DNA of 63,802 nucleotides from a virus, in the IMG/VR virus record IMGVR_UViG_3300042922_000620, positions 1-63,802 of that record; one strand, written 5' to 3'. Position numbers and translations under genes: made by a program. The notes under the pieces are model-generated. The model did not search any database. It was given only the letters and a program-made list of their open reading frames with translations, and was not told the origin of the DNA. Numbering within the stretch: the first letter of the stretch is position 1; every line of letters starts with the position of its first letter. This document shows positions 13,894-21,932 of the stretch, piece after piece.

Positions 13894-16800
13894 GGCGTTC
13901 GCAGCGGCACGGCGGGAGCAGTTGCTCCTCGCCGACGAGAGGCTGGGTCCTGCCGTCGAGTTGGGGCTCATGCGCTACCTCAACGGCGAGGATGGCTGGG
14001 CGAGCATCATCCGCGACACGGCGGGCCAGATCTGGCTCGAGCACTACGTGGCCGAGTCGCCGGGGCGCGACTACGACCGTGCGCTCGCACGCTTCCGGGA
14101 GGCCGTGGGTGAGGCGCTCTCGCGCACCTCGCAGCCGACCGGCGATGTGACGCAGGCGCAGGTAGGCCGCATCGTCCGCTGGCTGTCCACCTACAGCGTG
14201 AACGCCGGGACGATCTCCGGCGCGTACGGGCGCGGCATCCGGTTCAAGCGCTGGACGACCATGAACGACGCCGACGTGCGCGAGATCCACGAGCACCTCG
14301 ACGGGCAGATCCGCCCCATCGGCGGGACCTTCGACGTCGCCGGGCACCGCCTGCCCTACCCTGCGGTGCCCGTGGGTCCGCCGGAGGTGTGGATCGAGTG
14401 CCGCTGCGTGGCGCAGCCGGCATCCCGCGAGGGCGAGACGATGAGCGCGAACACGTTCACCATCGGCCCGGAGTACGAGATCGACGAGGAGCACGAGATC
14501 GTGAGCAACAACATTACTGCGGCCGGTGACCTGGCCAACCCTGACGGGACGCCGTACACCGGCGCGCTCGTGGTGCTCGTGCCGGCCGACTCGGACCCTG
14601 TCGTGGCGGCGTCGAGCGAGCCCGCCCACGTGACGACGGTGTGGTTCGGCGAACTAGCCGACCTCCCTGTGGATGTCGAAGAACTCGAGCAGGCGGTGCG
14701 CCTCTACGCCCAGGGTCTCGACGGCCCTGTCGTAGTTCCCGTCCGCGAGCGCGGCACGCTTGGCGACGACGACGCAGACGTCGTGTTCCTCGAGCCGACA
14801 GATTCGCTGCTGGCGCTGCGCGACGGTCTGCTGGTGAATGAGCCGATCAAGACGGCGTATGACGCCGCGGAGCAGTTCCCCGAGTGGACCCCGCACGTCA
14901 CGCTCGGCTATCCCGAGCGGCCCGCGAAGGCCGAGTACGATGCGACAGAGGTGACGTTCGACCGGATCAGCCTGTGGCTGGGCGGCGAGCACTACGACTA
15001 CCCGATGGGAGGGACCGCCGTGACTGCGGATGCTGCGATCGCAGACGAGGATGTCGTCGCCGAGGACATCCCCATGGACGAGCCCGAAGACGACGAGGAC
15101 CTCATCACCGAGATCCCCATCCACGGCGTGCTCGCGCCCGAGGGGATCCTGACCGGAGATGGCCGCGGCTTCCGCGAGGGCGCGCTGTCCACGCGGCCGC
15201 TACCCGTGCCGTACCGATACGAGTACGTGTCGTCACACGGCGGCAATCAGACTTCCGAGGTGGCCACCGTCGGCCGCATCGACCAGGCGTGGAAGCACGA
15301 GGAGACGGGCATGTGGCGCTTCATCGGCGCGATTGTGCTCGACAAGCCGTACGCCGCGGCGGCGATCTCCTCGATCATCGACGGCACCGGCTCGGGCGTC
15401 TCCATCGACGCCGACGACATGGTCCAGGACTTCTCCGACATCCTCGACGAGGAGGGCAACTACATCGAGAAGCCCTTCGACCTGGCCGAGGTGGGCAAGC
15501 AGGAGGAGATGTGGTTCTCGCAGGCGCGCGTGGCGGGCCTGACCCAGGTGCCGATCCCCGCCTTCCACCAGGCGTACGTCGCCCTGGGTGACGAGTTCGT
15601 GGAGGACATGACCGAGGAGCAGGCGCTCGCAGCGTCCGCCGCTCTCGAGGACTGCGGCTGCGACGGCGAGGTGGCGCTGGCTGCCGCCGGCGTGGACTTC
15701 CGCGACGTCTCGACGAAGGAGCGCAAGCGCCTGGCCGACGAGGGCAACGCGATGCCCGACGGCTCATACCCGATCGCCAATGAGGAGGACCTCCGCAACG
15801 CGATCCAGGCTATCGGTCGGGCCAAGGACCCGGATGCCGTCAAGGCGCACATCAAGAAGCGGGCGCGTGCACTCGGCAAGGAAGACCTGATCCCCGAGGG
15901 CTGGTCGCTCGCGCGCGGCGGGTTCGTCACCGCCGGCACCTTCGCTCTTGCTGGCGAGACCGGCATCCCCGAGTACATCGTCCCGCTCACAGTGGCGGGC
16001 GACAACCAGGAACTGCTCGCCCGGATCGCACGAGGCGACGTGTCGTTCGCACCCGGGACCAAGGACGGCCCGGGGTGGATCACCCACCCGGTCGCCACCT
16101 CGCGCATCCGCCGCTACTGGGTGCGCGGCACCGGCGCCGGCAAGATCGGCTGGGGCCGCGGCGGGGACTTCTATCGCTGCCGGAACCAACTGCGCAAGTA
16201 TGTCGCCAACCCCGACTGGCTGGACGGTCTGTGCGCAAACATGCACAAGGAGGCGACCGGCATCTGGCCCGGACAGCACGACGCCCACTCGATCCGCCAG
16301 GGCCTGGTAGCCGCCGGTACCATCACCGCCGAGCCCGCGCCGCTCGCCCGCCTGGTCGCGAGCGCGTCGCGCAAGTTCCCCGCCGCCGCGTTCGCCGAGC
16401 CCGAGGACCTGGGCCGCGCGTACGCGATGCGCATCGACCGCGAGACACGCCGGATCTGGGGCTTCGCCGCAGACTGGACCACCTGCCACATCGGCATCAC
16501 CGGCATGTGCCAGGAGCCGCCGAAGTCGCACTCGAACTACTCGTACTTCCGCAAGGGCCTGGTCGAGACCGACGCCGGCGAGCAGTCGGTGGGCCTGCTG
16601 ACGATGGGCATCGGTCACGCCGGGGAACGCGTCTCGGCTGCTGCCGCGACGGCGCACTACGACCGCACCGAGGCCGTCAAGGCGTATATCAACATCGGCG
16701 AGAACGCCTATGGGATCTGGTACGCCGGAGTGCTCGCACCCTGGGTCACCGACGACGACATCGACGCGATGCTCGCCATCCGGCGCGTCTCTGGCGACTG

Positions 16801-17128
16801 GCGTAACTGGTCGGGCCGGTACGGCGACCTCGAGATGGTGGGCCTGGTGGTCGTCAACACTGAGGGCTTCCAACTCGCGGCATCCGGCGCGCTCGACGGC
16901 ATGGTCGAAGGCGTACAGACGGCGGCGATCGGCATCGGATCCGTCGACGTCAAGGACGACGAGCCGGTGACGTCGAAAGACGTGGGCGAGACGCACGAGC
17001 AGTTCGTGCAGCGCCTGGCGGTCGAGGTGGCACGAGTCACCGCGTTCAAGGCTCGCGAGCAGGCCGCTCGTGAGCGCATCCACGCGCTGCGCGTCGCCGA
17101 CGCGCGCGCACGACTCGAGAGGATCTGA
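13883..17128 (+). CDS. MuF / 2H phosphoesterase / prohead protease fusion
   Basis: 1081 residues, beginning 11 bases inside the portal gene. Domains: MuF-like head protein about 1-180 (FKRWTTMNDADVREIHEHLD, IECRCVAQP); a 2H-phosphoesterase-like domain about 225-365 with both HxT motifs (AHVTTVWF at 248-255, PHVTLGY at 337-343); an HK97-type prohead protease about 405-570 with candidate catalytic H452 (SSHGGN) and S507 (GVSID); a small DGSYPIANEEDL domain about 610-675; and two C-terminal regions (WITHPVATSRIRRYW about 732; WYAGVLAPWVTDDDID about 946) seen in actinophage maturation proteins. It should act in prohead assembly and cleavage; the role of the 2H domain is unknown. Confidence 0.88.
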   Translation: MQPEAFAAARREQLLLADERLGPAVELGLMRYLNGEDGWASIIRDTAGQIWLEHYVAESPGRDYDRALARFREAVGEALSRTSQPTGDVTQAQVGRIVRWLSTYSVNAGTISGAYGRGIRFKRWTTMNDADVREIHEHLDGQIRPIGGTFDVAGHRLPYPAVPVGPPEVWIECRCVAQPASREGETMSANTFTIGPEYEIDEEHEIVSNNITAAGDLANPDGTPYTGALVVLVPADSDPVVAASSEPAHVTTVWFGELADLPVDVEELEQAVRLYAQGLDGPVVVPVRERGTLGDDDADVVFLEPTDSLLALRDGLLVNEPIKTAYDAAEQFPEWTPHVTLGYPERPAKAEYDATEVTFDRISLWLGGEHYDYPMGGTAVTADAAIADEDVVAEDIPMDEPEDDEDLITEIPIHGVLAPEGILTGDGRGFREGALSTRPLPVPYRYEYVSSHGGNQTSEVATVGRIDQAWKHEETGMWRFIGAIVLDKPYAAAAISSIIDGTGSGVSIDADDMVQDFSDILDEEGNYIEKPFDLAEVGKQEEMWFSQARVAGLTQVPIPAFHQAYVALGDEFVEDMTEEQALAASAALEDCGCDGEVALAAAGVDFRDVSTKERKRLADEGNAMPDGSYPIANEEDLRNAIQAIGRAKDPDAVKAHIKKRARALGKEDLIPEGWSLARGGFVTAGTFALAGETGIPEYIVPLTVAGDNQELLARIARGDVSFAPGTKDGPGWITHPVATSRIRRYWVRGTGAGKIGWGRGGDFYRCRNQLRKYVANPDWLDGLCANMHKEATGIWPGQHDAHSIRQGLVAAGTITAEPAPLARLVASASRKFPAAAFAEPEDLGRAYAMRIDRETRRIWGFAADWTTCHIGITGMCQEPPKSHSNYSYFRKGLVETDAGEQSVGLLTMGIGHAGERVSAAAATAHYDRTEAVKAYINIGENAYGIWYAGVLAPWVTDDDIDAMLAIRRVSGDWRNWSGRYGDLEMVGLVVVNTEGFQLAASGALDGMVEGVQTAAIGIGSVDVKDDEPVTSKDVGETHEQFVQRLAVEVARVTAFKAREQAARERIHALRVADARARLERI

Positions 17129-17130
17129 GC

Positions 17131-17286
17131 ATGTGCAGTTGCGGGAAGAAGAAGGGCACCACGCAGAACTTCACCCACACCTTCAAGGACGAGACTGGGA
17201 CCACCCAGCAGAAGACCTACTCGTCGGAGATGGACGCTCGCCAGGCGGCGTCCCGGCTCGGTGGAACGGTGCGCGCCGCCGCCTAA
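17131..17286 (+). CDS. 51-residue Cys-containing head-region protein
   Basis: Starts MCSCGKKKGTTQNFTHTF two bases after the fusion-gene stop. A CSC motif at residues 2-4 and a Thr/Gln-rich core are typical of the tiny gene that commonly follows the MuF/protease gene in actinophages. Role in the virion unknown. Last gene before the terminator. Confidence 0.75.
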   Translation: MCSCGKKKGTTQNFTHTFKDETGTTQQKTYSSEMDARQAASRLGGTVRAAA

Positions 17287-17305
17287 GCCCCACTGACGAG
17301 ACGAC

Positions 17306-17338
17306 GAGAGCCCCCATCGACTAGCGGTGGGGGCTCTC
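17306..17338 (+). terminator. Terminator after the packaging/portal operon
   Basis: GAGAGCCCCCA (17306-17316) pairs perfectly with TGGGGGCTCTC (17328-17338) across an 11-base loop. No U-tract follows, so it may be factor-assisted or serve the opposite strand as well. Confidence 0.7.
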
Positions 17339-17395
17339 GCTGCCCGGTCTCCGACGCCCTGGCCAGTAACGTCGCCCTCTACTCCGGAAGGTTTG

Positions 17396-17468
17396 CGGGC
17401 CGACCAGGGATCGAACCTGGAACCTGCGGTTTTGGAGACCGCCGCGCTGCCAATTGCGCCATCTGCCC
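17396..17468 (-). tRNA. tRNA-Trp (CCA anticodon)
   Basis: Minus-strand cloverleaf: acceptor GGGCAGA paired with TCGGCCC (one A-C mismatch), D arm GCGCAATTGGCAGCGC, anticodon stem GCGGT/ACCGC with loop CTCCAAA (anticodon CCA at 17433-17435), T arm CCAGG-TTCGATC-CCTGG. The 3' CCA is not encoded. It is transcribed against the surrounding late genes, so it needs its own promoter or read-through from the tiny gene at 17504-17605. Confidence 0.93.
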
Positions 17469-17503
17469 TGGCGACCCCACGGGACCGCGGAGCCGGGGCC
17501 AGT

Positions 17504-17605
17504 CTACTCACCTCGGCGGCGCTTGTCCCACTGCACGATAGCGAACAGGATCAGCGCCACAGCAGGCATCGAGCCGACCAGCACGTAGAACCACCAGGGC
17601 ATCAT
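17504..17605 (-). CDS. Possible 33-residue membrane peptide
   Basis: An open frame of 33 codons upstream of the tRNA on the same strand. It starts MMPWWFYVLVGS, contains one clear hydrophobic helix and ends in QWDKRRRGE, a typical inside-positive anchor. There is no obvious ribosome site. It could be a real small membrane protein co-transcribed with the tRNA, or chance. Confidence 0.4.
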   Translation of the reverse strand: MMPWWFYVLVGSMPAVALILFAIVQWDKRRRGE

Positions 17606-17772
17606 GAGCCGAGAGTATCGGCGTGTCGCGGGAAAATGTTGCAATCTGCTCAGCCTGTGTGGCACGATTCCACCAGATGTAGTGACCTCTCGGCCGTAGG
17701 CGGAGGGACACCCTGACAGCAAGAACGTCGAGGGGTGACCTTTGCCACCCCCGAACCCCGAGAGGAACGATC
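17606..17772. other. Non-coding leader before the major capsid gene
   Basis: About 165 bases with no gene. GGGGTG (17734-17739) can pair with CACCCC (17748-17753) shortly before the capsid ribosome site GAGAGGAA. I could not identify a convincing promoter, though capsid genes often have one here. Confidence 0.4.
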
Positions 17773-19584
17773 ATGGCCGACAAGGCTCCCAAGAAGTTCG
17801 AGGTTCCGGTCAACGACGCGGGCGAGATCACGCTTGCCGAAGACCTCACCCTCGAGTCGATCTCCGAGACGCGTGACGCCGCGAAGGCGTACCTCAAGGA
17901 GGTCGACATCGCCAACGCCGAGGAACTCGACGCGGCAACCCTCGAGCACATCGAGCAGGTGCTCTCGTACGTGGACGCCCTGGACGCCCGCGACGGCGAG
18001 ATCACCGCCGAGCAGGAGGCGCTCGACGCCCGCCTGACCGCAGCCCGTGACCGCGCGGCCGCACTCAACAAGACCGCCGAGGAGTCCGCCGAGGGCGAAG
18101 GCGGCGAGGGTGAGGGCGAAGGTGACGGAGAGGGTGAGTCCGTCGAGGGCGAGCCCGCCGAGCAGGAGGCCGTCCTGGCATCCGGCCGTCGGCGCCCGAC
18201 CGTCGCCCGGGCCGCCCGCAAGGCGCCCGAGGTGATCCTCCCCAAGGACGAGAAGGCGGGTCGCAAGACCGTCGTGCTCGCTGCGGCGAACGTCCCGGAC
18301 TTCAACCAGAACCAGGAGATCGACTCGCTCGACACCCTGGCCGACGCCTTCCTCTCGCTCACCGGTGCGTTCGGTGCTCGCGGTGTCGACCACTTCGGTC
18401 GCGGCGCGGCGAAGACCACGCACCGTGAACTGACGAAGAACGCGGCGCGCAAGGGCGTGGCCCGCATCAAGCGCGACGAGAACCAGTTCTCCGTCGACCG
18501 CGACATGTCGGCGGCCGAGCAGATGCAGATCATCCTCGACGCCTCGGACGAGGTGAAGCGCTTCGGCTCGTTCGGTGGCCTCACCGCCGCCGGTGGCTGG
18601 TGCGCCCCCTCGGAGACGATCTACGACCTGTTCTCGTACCACACGGGCGCGGGCACGTTCGACATCGCCGAGGTCACGGCACGCCGTGGTGGCATCTCGT
18701 TCACCAAGGGCCCGGACTTCATGACGATCTTCGCCGACCCCGACGCGGGCTGGTCGATGACCGAGGCGCAGGCCGAGGCCGGCACCTTCACGAAGCCCTG
18801 CTTCGCGCTCGAGTGCCCCCCGTTCGAGGAGGTCCGCCTGGACGCGATCGGCTTCTGCGCCACGGCGCCGCTGCTGACCGAGGCCGGCTACCCGGAACTG
18901 GTCCGCATGGTGCTGTCGATGCTGGCCGCTGGTCACGAGCGTCGCAAGAGCGCCGCGACCATCGCGCGCATCTCCACCATGATCGGAGCGGCCACCGTGT
19001 TCGCGCCGGTCGGGGCAGCGGGCAGCCAGTCCGGCTACGCCGACACCCTCGCCGCGCTCGAACTGGACGCCAACCGCATCCGGCAGACGCTGGCGATGGA
19101 CCCCAACGCCACGGTCGAGGCGGTCTTCCCGTACTGGGCCTACGGCGTGTTCCGCACGGAACTGTCGCGCCGCCTGGGTCTGGACAACCCGTTCCGCATC
19201 ACGAACTCGGACATCGACTCGCACTTCGCCCTCCGCGGCATCCGTGCGCAGTTCGTGTACGACTACCAGATGCTCAGCACGGGCGCGGCTGGCACCGCCG
19301 GTGGCACCGCGGCATGGACGGCGTGGCCGACCACGCTCGAGTACATGATCTGGCCCGCCGGTGCGTTCACCCGCCTGGTGAACGACGTCATCAACCTCGA
19401 CGCGGTCTACGACCACGACCTGCTCACGCAGAACGAGTACACGGCGGCGTTCATGGAGGAGGGCTTCGCGGTCGCCAACACGCGCGGCTTCGGCCTCAAG
19501 CGCACCGTGGCCCTGAACCCCGAGGGCTCCTCGGGCTTCCCGGCCATCGGCGCTGGCGCAGACGTCACCTTCGCCACGGTCTGA
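17773..19584 (+). CDS. Major capsid protein with acidic N-terminal scaffold-like region
   Basis: 603 residues, longer than a bare HK97 capsid subunit. Residues 1-105 are helical; about 100-130 is a Gly/Glu/Asp tract (EGEGGEGEGEGDGEGE); about 135-215 is basic and linker-like; from about 220 to the end is the shell domain, with GGWCAPSETIYDLF near 273 and LFSYHTGAGTFDIAEV, RRGGISF. The N-terminal part likely serves as built-in scaffold removed by the protease encoded at 13883. A good GAGAGGAA ribosome site lies upstream. Confidence 0.92.
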   Translation: MADKAPKKFEVPVNDAGEITLAEDLTLESISETRDAAKAYLKEVDIANAEELDAATLEHIEQVLSYVDALDARDGEITAEQEALDARLTAARDRAAALNKTAEESAEGEGGEGEGEGDGEGESVEGEPAEQEAVLASGRRRPTVARAARKAPEVILPKDEKAGRKTVVLAAANVPDFNQNQEIDSLDTLADAFLSLTGAFGARGVDHFGRGAAKTTHRELTKNAARKGVARIKRDENQFSVDRDMSAAEQMQIILDASDEVKRFGSFGGLTAAGGWCAPSETIYDLFSYHTGAGTFDIAEVTARRGGISFTKGPDFMTIFADPDAGWSMTEAQAEAGTFTKPCFALECPPFEEVRLDAIGFCATAPLLTEAGYPELVRMVLSMLAAGHERRKSAATIARISTMIGAATVFAPVGAAGSQSGYADTLAALELDANRIRQTLAMDPNATVEAVFPYWAYGVFRTELSRRLGLDNPFRITNSDIDSHFALRGIRAQFVYDYQMLSTGAAGTAGGTAAWTAWPTTLEYMIWPAGAFTRLVNDVINLDAVYDHDLLTQNEYTAAFMEEGFAVANTRGFGLKRTVALNPEGSSGFPAIGAGADVTFATV

Positions 19585-19591
19585 TCTCGCA

Positions 19592-19626
19592 GCCCTGGGG
19601 CTCGGCTAACCACCGGGCCCCAGGGC
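19592..19626 (+). terminator. Perfect hairpin between capsid and next gene
   Basis: GCCCTGGGGC (19592-19601) pairs with GCCCCAGGGC (19617-19626). No U-tract follows; the next ribosome site GGAGAGGAGG begins about 10 bases later. It may partly terminate, or protect and stabilise the abundant capsid message. Confidence 0.6.
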
Positions 19627-19648
19627 ACCAAACCGGAGAGGAGGAGGC

Positions 19649-20389
19649 ATGGCCATCCTGGTTCAGGCCCCGCCCCGCACGCCCCGCGAGGGCGGGATCA
19701 AGTCCGTCGCGAGTCCCTTCATCACCGTCCCCCGGCTCGGACTGCCGGAGGGCGATCTCGTCTGGGAGGACTCCACCTGCGGGTTCACCGACGAGACCTG
19801 GGTCGACTGCGTCCGCCCGCTGGACGCCGAACTCAAGACCGGCGCTGGCGTCACCCAGTACGAGGTCCAGGTCCCCGCGTTCGCCCGCTACAAGGGCGTC
19901 TCATGCTTCATCGGCGGTGACGGTGTAGGCCCGTCGTTCCAGGAGCAGGCAGAGTCTGCCCTGGCCGCCGGTGAGGATCGTCCGATCGAGGCCGCACTGT
20001 GGGCCTGGGCGGCTCTCGCGCCGACACCTGGCGCCGCGGCGACCATCGCCGAGGCCATCGCCGCCGCCGAGGATTACGCCGACACGAACTACGTCGGCCG
20101 CCCCATCCTGCTGATCTCCCGGGAGGACGCGGAACTCGCGTACACTGCCGGCGCACTGGACTTCGTGAACGGGAACCTGGTCACGGGGAACAAGACCCCG
20201 GTGCTCGCCTCGGGAGAGATCCCGTCGGGCTCCATCGCTGTTGTCGGCGGCATCGCCGTCTACGTCACCGACGTCGTAGCCAAGGCCGCGGCCGAGTACG
20301 AGGACAACATCATCCTGGCTGTCGCGGAGCGCAAGTATGCCATCGGCATCGACTGCGCCTTCCGCTACGTCGTCACCGTCACGCCGTAA
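19649..20389 (+). CDS. 246-residue virion-type protein after capsid
   Basis: Strong ribosome site GGAGGAGG. The N-terminal part (SPFITVPRLGLPEGDLVWED) and the middle ALAAGEDRPIEAALWAW recur in actinophage proteins encoded beside the capsid gene. The C-terminal half has repeated Val/Ile strands ending in RYVVTVTP. Likely a minor head or encapsulation protein. A decoration role is possible but not shown. Confidence 0.7.
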   Translation: MAILVQAPPRTPREGGIKSVASPFITVPRLGLPEGDLVWEDSTCGFTDETWVDCVRPLDAELKTGAGVTQYEVQVPAFARYKGVSCFIGGDGVGPSFQEQAESALAAGEDRPIEAALWAWAALAPTPGAAATIAEAIAAAEDYADTNYVGRPILLISREDAELAYTAGALDFVNGNLVTGNKTPVLASGEIPSGSIAVVGGIAVYVTDVVAKAAAEYEDNIILAVAERKYAIGIDCAFRYVVTVTP

Positions 20390-20403
20390 CGAGAGGAATC
20401 ATC

Positions 20404-20868
20404 ATGGCGAATGTGATCCCGGAGGGCTACGAACTTCTCGTCGGCCGCTCCCGAGACAAGGCCCGCGAGGCCATCGAGACCGCACAGGAGCGCGGCTTCC
20501 CCGTCGAGTCCGTGCTCACCCAGCGGGATGGCTACCTCATCCCGCTGGACCCGAACGCCGAGCCCGCGACCGCCGAGGCGCAGGAGATCGTACTCCCGAA
20601 GGACTCGGACAACCACCAGGCGATCGACGACTTCGCCGAGAAGTACGGCCTGTCCTACGACGGCATCGAGGCGAAGGATCCCACGAAGCCGACGAAGGTC
20701 GAGAAGATCGCCCACCTCGCCAAGGCGCTCGAGGCCAAGGCGGCGGAGAACGACGCTCACCTCGAAGCGACCGGCGAGGCCACTCCCGTTGGCGAGGACG
20801 CGGGCGACCAGACCGACGACCAGAGCACCGACACGGCACCCGCCGACGACCAGAGCAAGGAGGACTAA
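20404..20868 (+). CDS. 154-residue protein with acidic tail
   Basis: ATG after GAGAGGAATC. The N-terminal 50 residues (MANVIPEGYELLVGRSRDKA; GFPVESVLTQRDGYLIP) form a small alpha/beta unit; a helical region follows, and the last 35 residues are Asp/Glu/Thr/Ser-rich. Found between the head protein and the major tail gene. Function unknown, probably structural or an assembly helper. Confidence 0.7.
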   Translation: MANVIPEGYELLVGRSRDKAREAIETAQERGFPVESVLTQRDGYLIPLDPNAEPATAEAQEIVLPKDSDNHQAIDDFAEKYGLSYDGIEAKDPTKPTKVEKIAHLAKALEAKAAENDAHLEATGEATPVGEDAGDQTDDQSTDTAPADDQSKED

Positions 20869-20871
20869 GCC

Positions 20872-21822
20872 ATGCCTCGCACCGCATCCCGCCTCAAGGC
20901 TGTCCGCGGCCACGCGATGCGCGCCACGCGCGTCGACAACTGCGGCCGCCTCGTCATCGGCGAGTACAACCAGGCCGTCTCCGAGGGTGTGGTCACCACG
21001 ACCTTCACCCCGCGCACCATCGAGACGCCGGAGATCAACGTCCCGAACTTCGCCGGCAAGCGCTGCGTCTACGAGGCGTCGTCCGTCGACCTCGCCGGGT
21101 ACGACGTGACGATCGAGTTCTGCGACGTCGACTTCGAGATGTTCGAGATCATCACCAAGCAGCCGCTCGTGCTCGACGCGTCCGGCCGAGTGGTGGGTCT
21201 CGAGATCGACACCGCGATCAAACTGACCGACGGCTTCGCCCTCGAGACGTGGACGGGCGCCCAGGGCTCCGACGCGTGCGAGGACCCCGACGCCGAGGGC
21301 CAGTGGGGCTACCTGCTCATGCCGCACCTCAAGGGCGGCATCGTGGGCGACATCACGGTGGCCAACGACGCGGTGAACTTCACGATCACCGGCGCCGGTA
21401 CTCGCGAGGGCAACTACTGGGCCAACGGCCCGTACGCCGTCGAACTCGACGAGAACGGCGTGCCCGCCGCGCTGGCACAGGCCGTGTCGCGCACGGCCGC
21501 GCTGCGCATCGAGGTCGTCTCGGTCGCGCCGCCGACCGAACTGGTGGGCGCACGTCCGGTGCTCGACCCGGCGCTCCCGGCGCTGACGTCGATCGCCGCC
21601 ACGGAGGACGCCGGGGATGTCACGGGCATGACCGCGGACTTCGCGACCACGCCCGCCGCCACCGGCCCCGTGTGGTGGGACTTCGGCGACGGAGACTGGG
21701 ACCTCGTGGTCGCTCCCGGCGCCGCATCGCACCAGTACACCGACCCGGGCACCTACACGGTGCGCGCGTCCCAGAACGGCATCGCCTGGCCGACGACCAC
21801 GGTCGTCGTCCCTTTCCCGTAG
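20872..21822 (+). CDS. Major tail protein with C-terminal PKD-like domain
   Basis: 316 residues. WGYLLMPHLKGGIVGDITV with VNFTITGAGTREGNYWANGP (about 143-190) is the actinophage tail-tube pattern. Residues about 245-316 form an Ig-like PKD domain (VWWDFGDGDWDLVVAPGA; HQYTDPGTYTVRAS), which would decorate the tube surface and bind carbohydrate or cell wall. The stop is preceded by the slippery heptamer CCCTTTC in correct phase at 21810-21816 (see the extended product). Confidence 0.88.
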   Translation: MPRTASRLKAVRGHAMRATRVDNCGRLVIGEYNQAVSEGVVTTTFTPRTIETPEINVPNFAGKRCVYEASSVDLAGYDVTIEFCDVDFEMFEIITKQPLVLDASGRVVGLEIDTAIKLTDGFALETWTGAQGSDACEDPDAEGQWGYLLMPHLKGGIVGDITVANDAVNFTITGAGTREGNYWANGPYAVELDENGVPAALAQAVSRTAALRIEVVSVAPPTELVGARPVLDPALPALTSIAATEDAGDVTGMTADFATTPAATGPVWWDFGDGDWDLVVAPGAASHQYTDPGTYTVRASQNGIAWPTTTVVVPFP

Positions 21823-21887
21823 GCCCCACCACTGGGTTCGGGTATGGCCCGTTCGGTCATGGAGCATTCGGCCACGGCCCCGCCTGA
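20872..21887 (+). other. Predicted -1 frameshift product of the major tail gene
   Basis: If ribosomes slip -1 on C-CCT-TTC (21810-21816), translation bypasses the TAG at 21820-21822 and adds about 23 residues, ending GFGYGPFGHGAFGHGPA, before the TGA at 21885-21887. The Gly/Phe/His repeat is unlikely to arise by chance. The result would be a minority tail-tube subunit with an added glycine-aromatic tip. Confidence 0.6.
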
Positions 21888-21911
21888 ACTCAGTGGTTCA
21901 GGCGGGGCCGT
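21874..21911 (+). terminator. Strong hairpin after the major tail gene
   Basis: ACGGCCCCGCCTGAAC (21874-21889) pairs perfectly with GTTCAGGCGGGGCCGT (21896-21911) over a six-base loop, followed by TCCCCT. The 5' arm contains the frameshift stop codon. It is 58 bases beyond the slippery site, too far for a standard stimulator, so termination is the simpler role. Confidence 0.8.
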
Positions 21912-21932
21912 TCCCCTCAGAGGAGATGAGTG

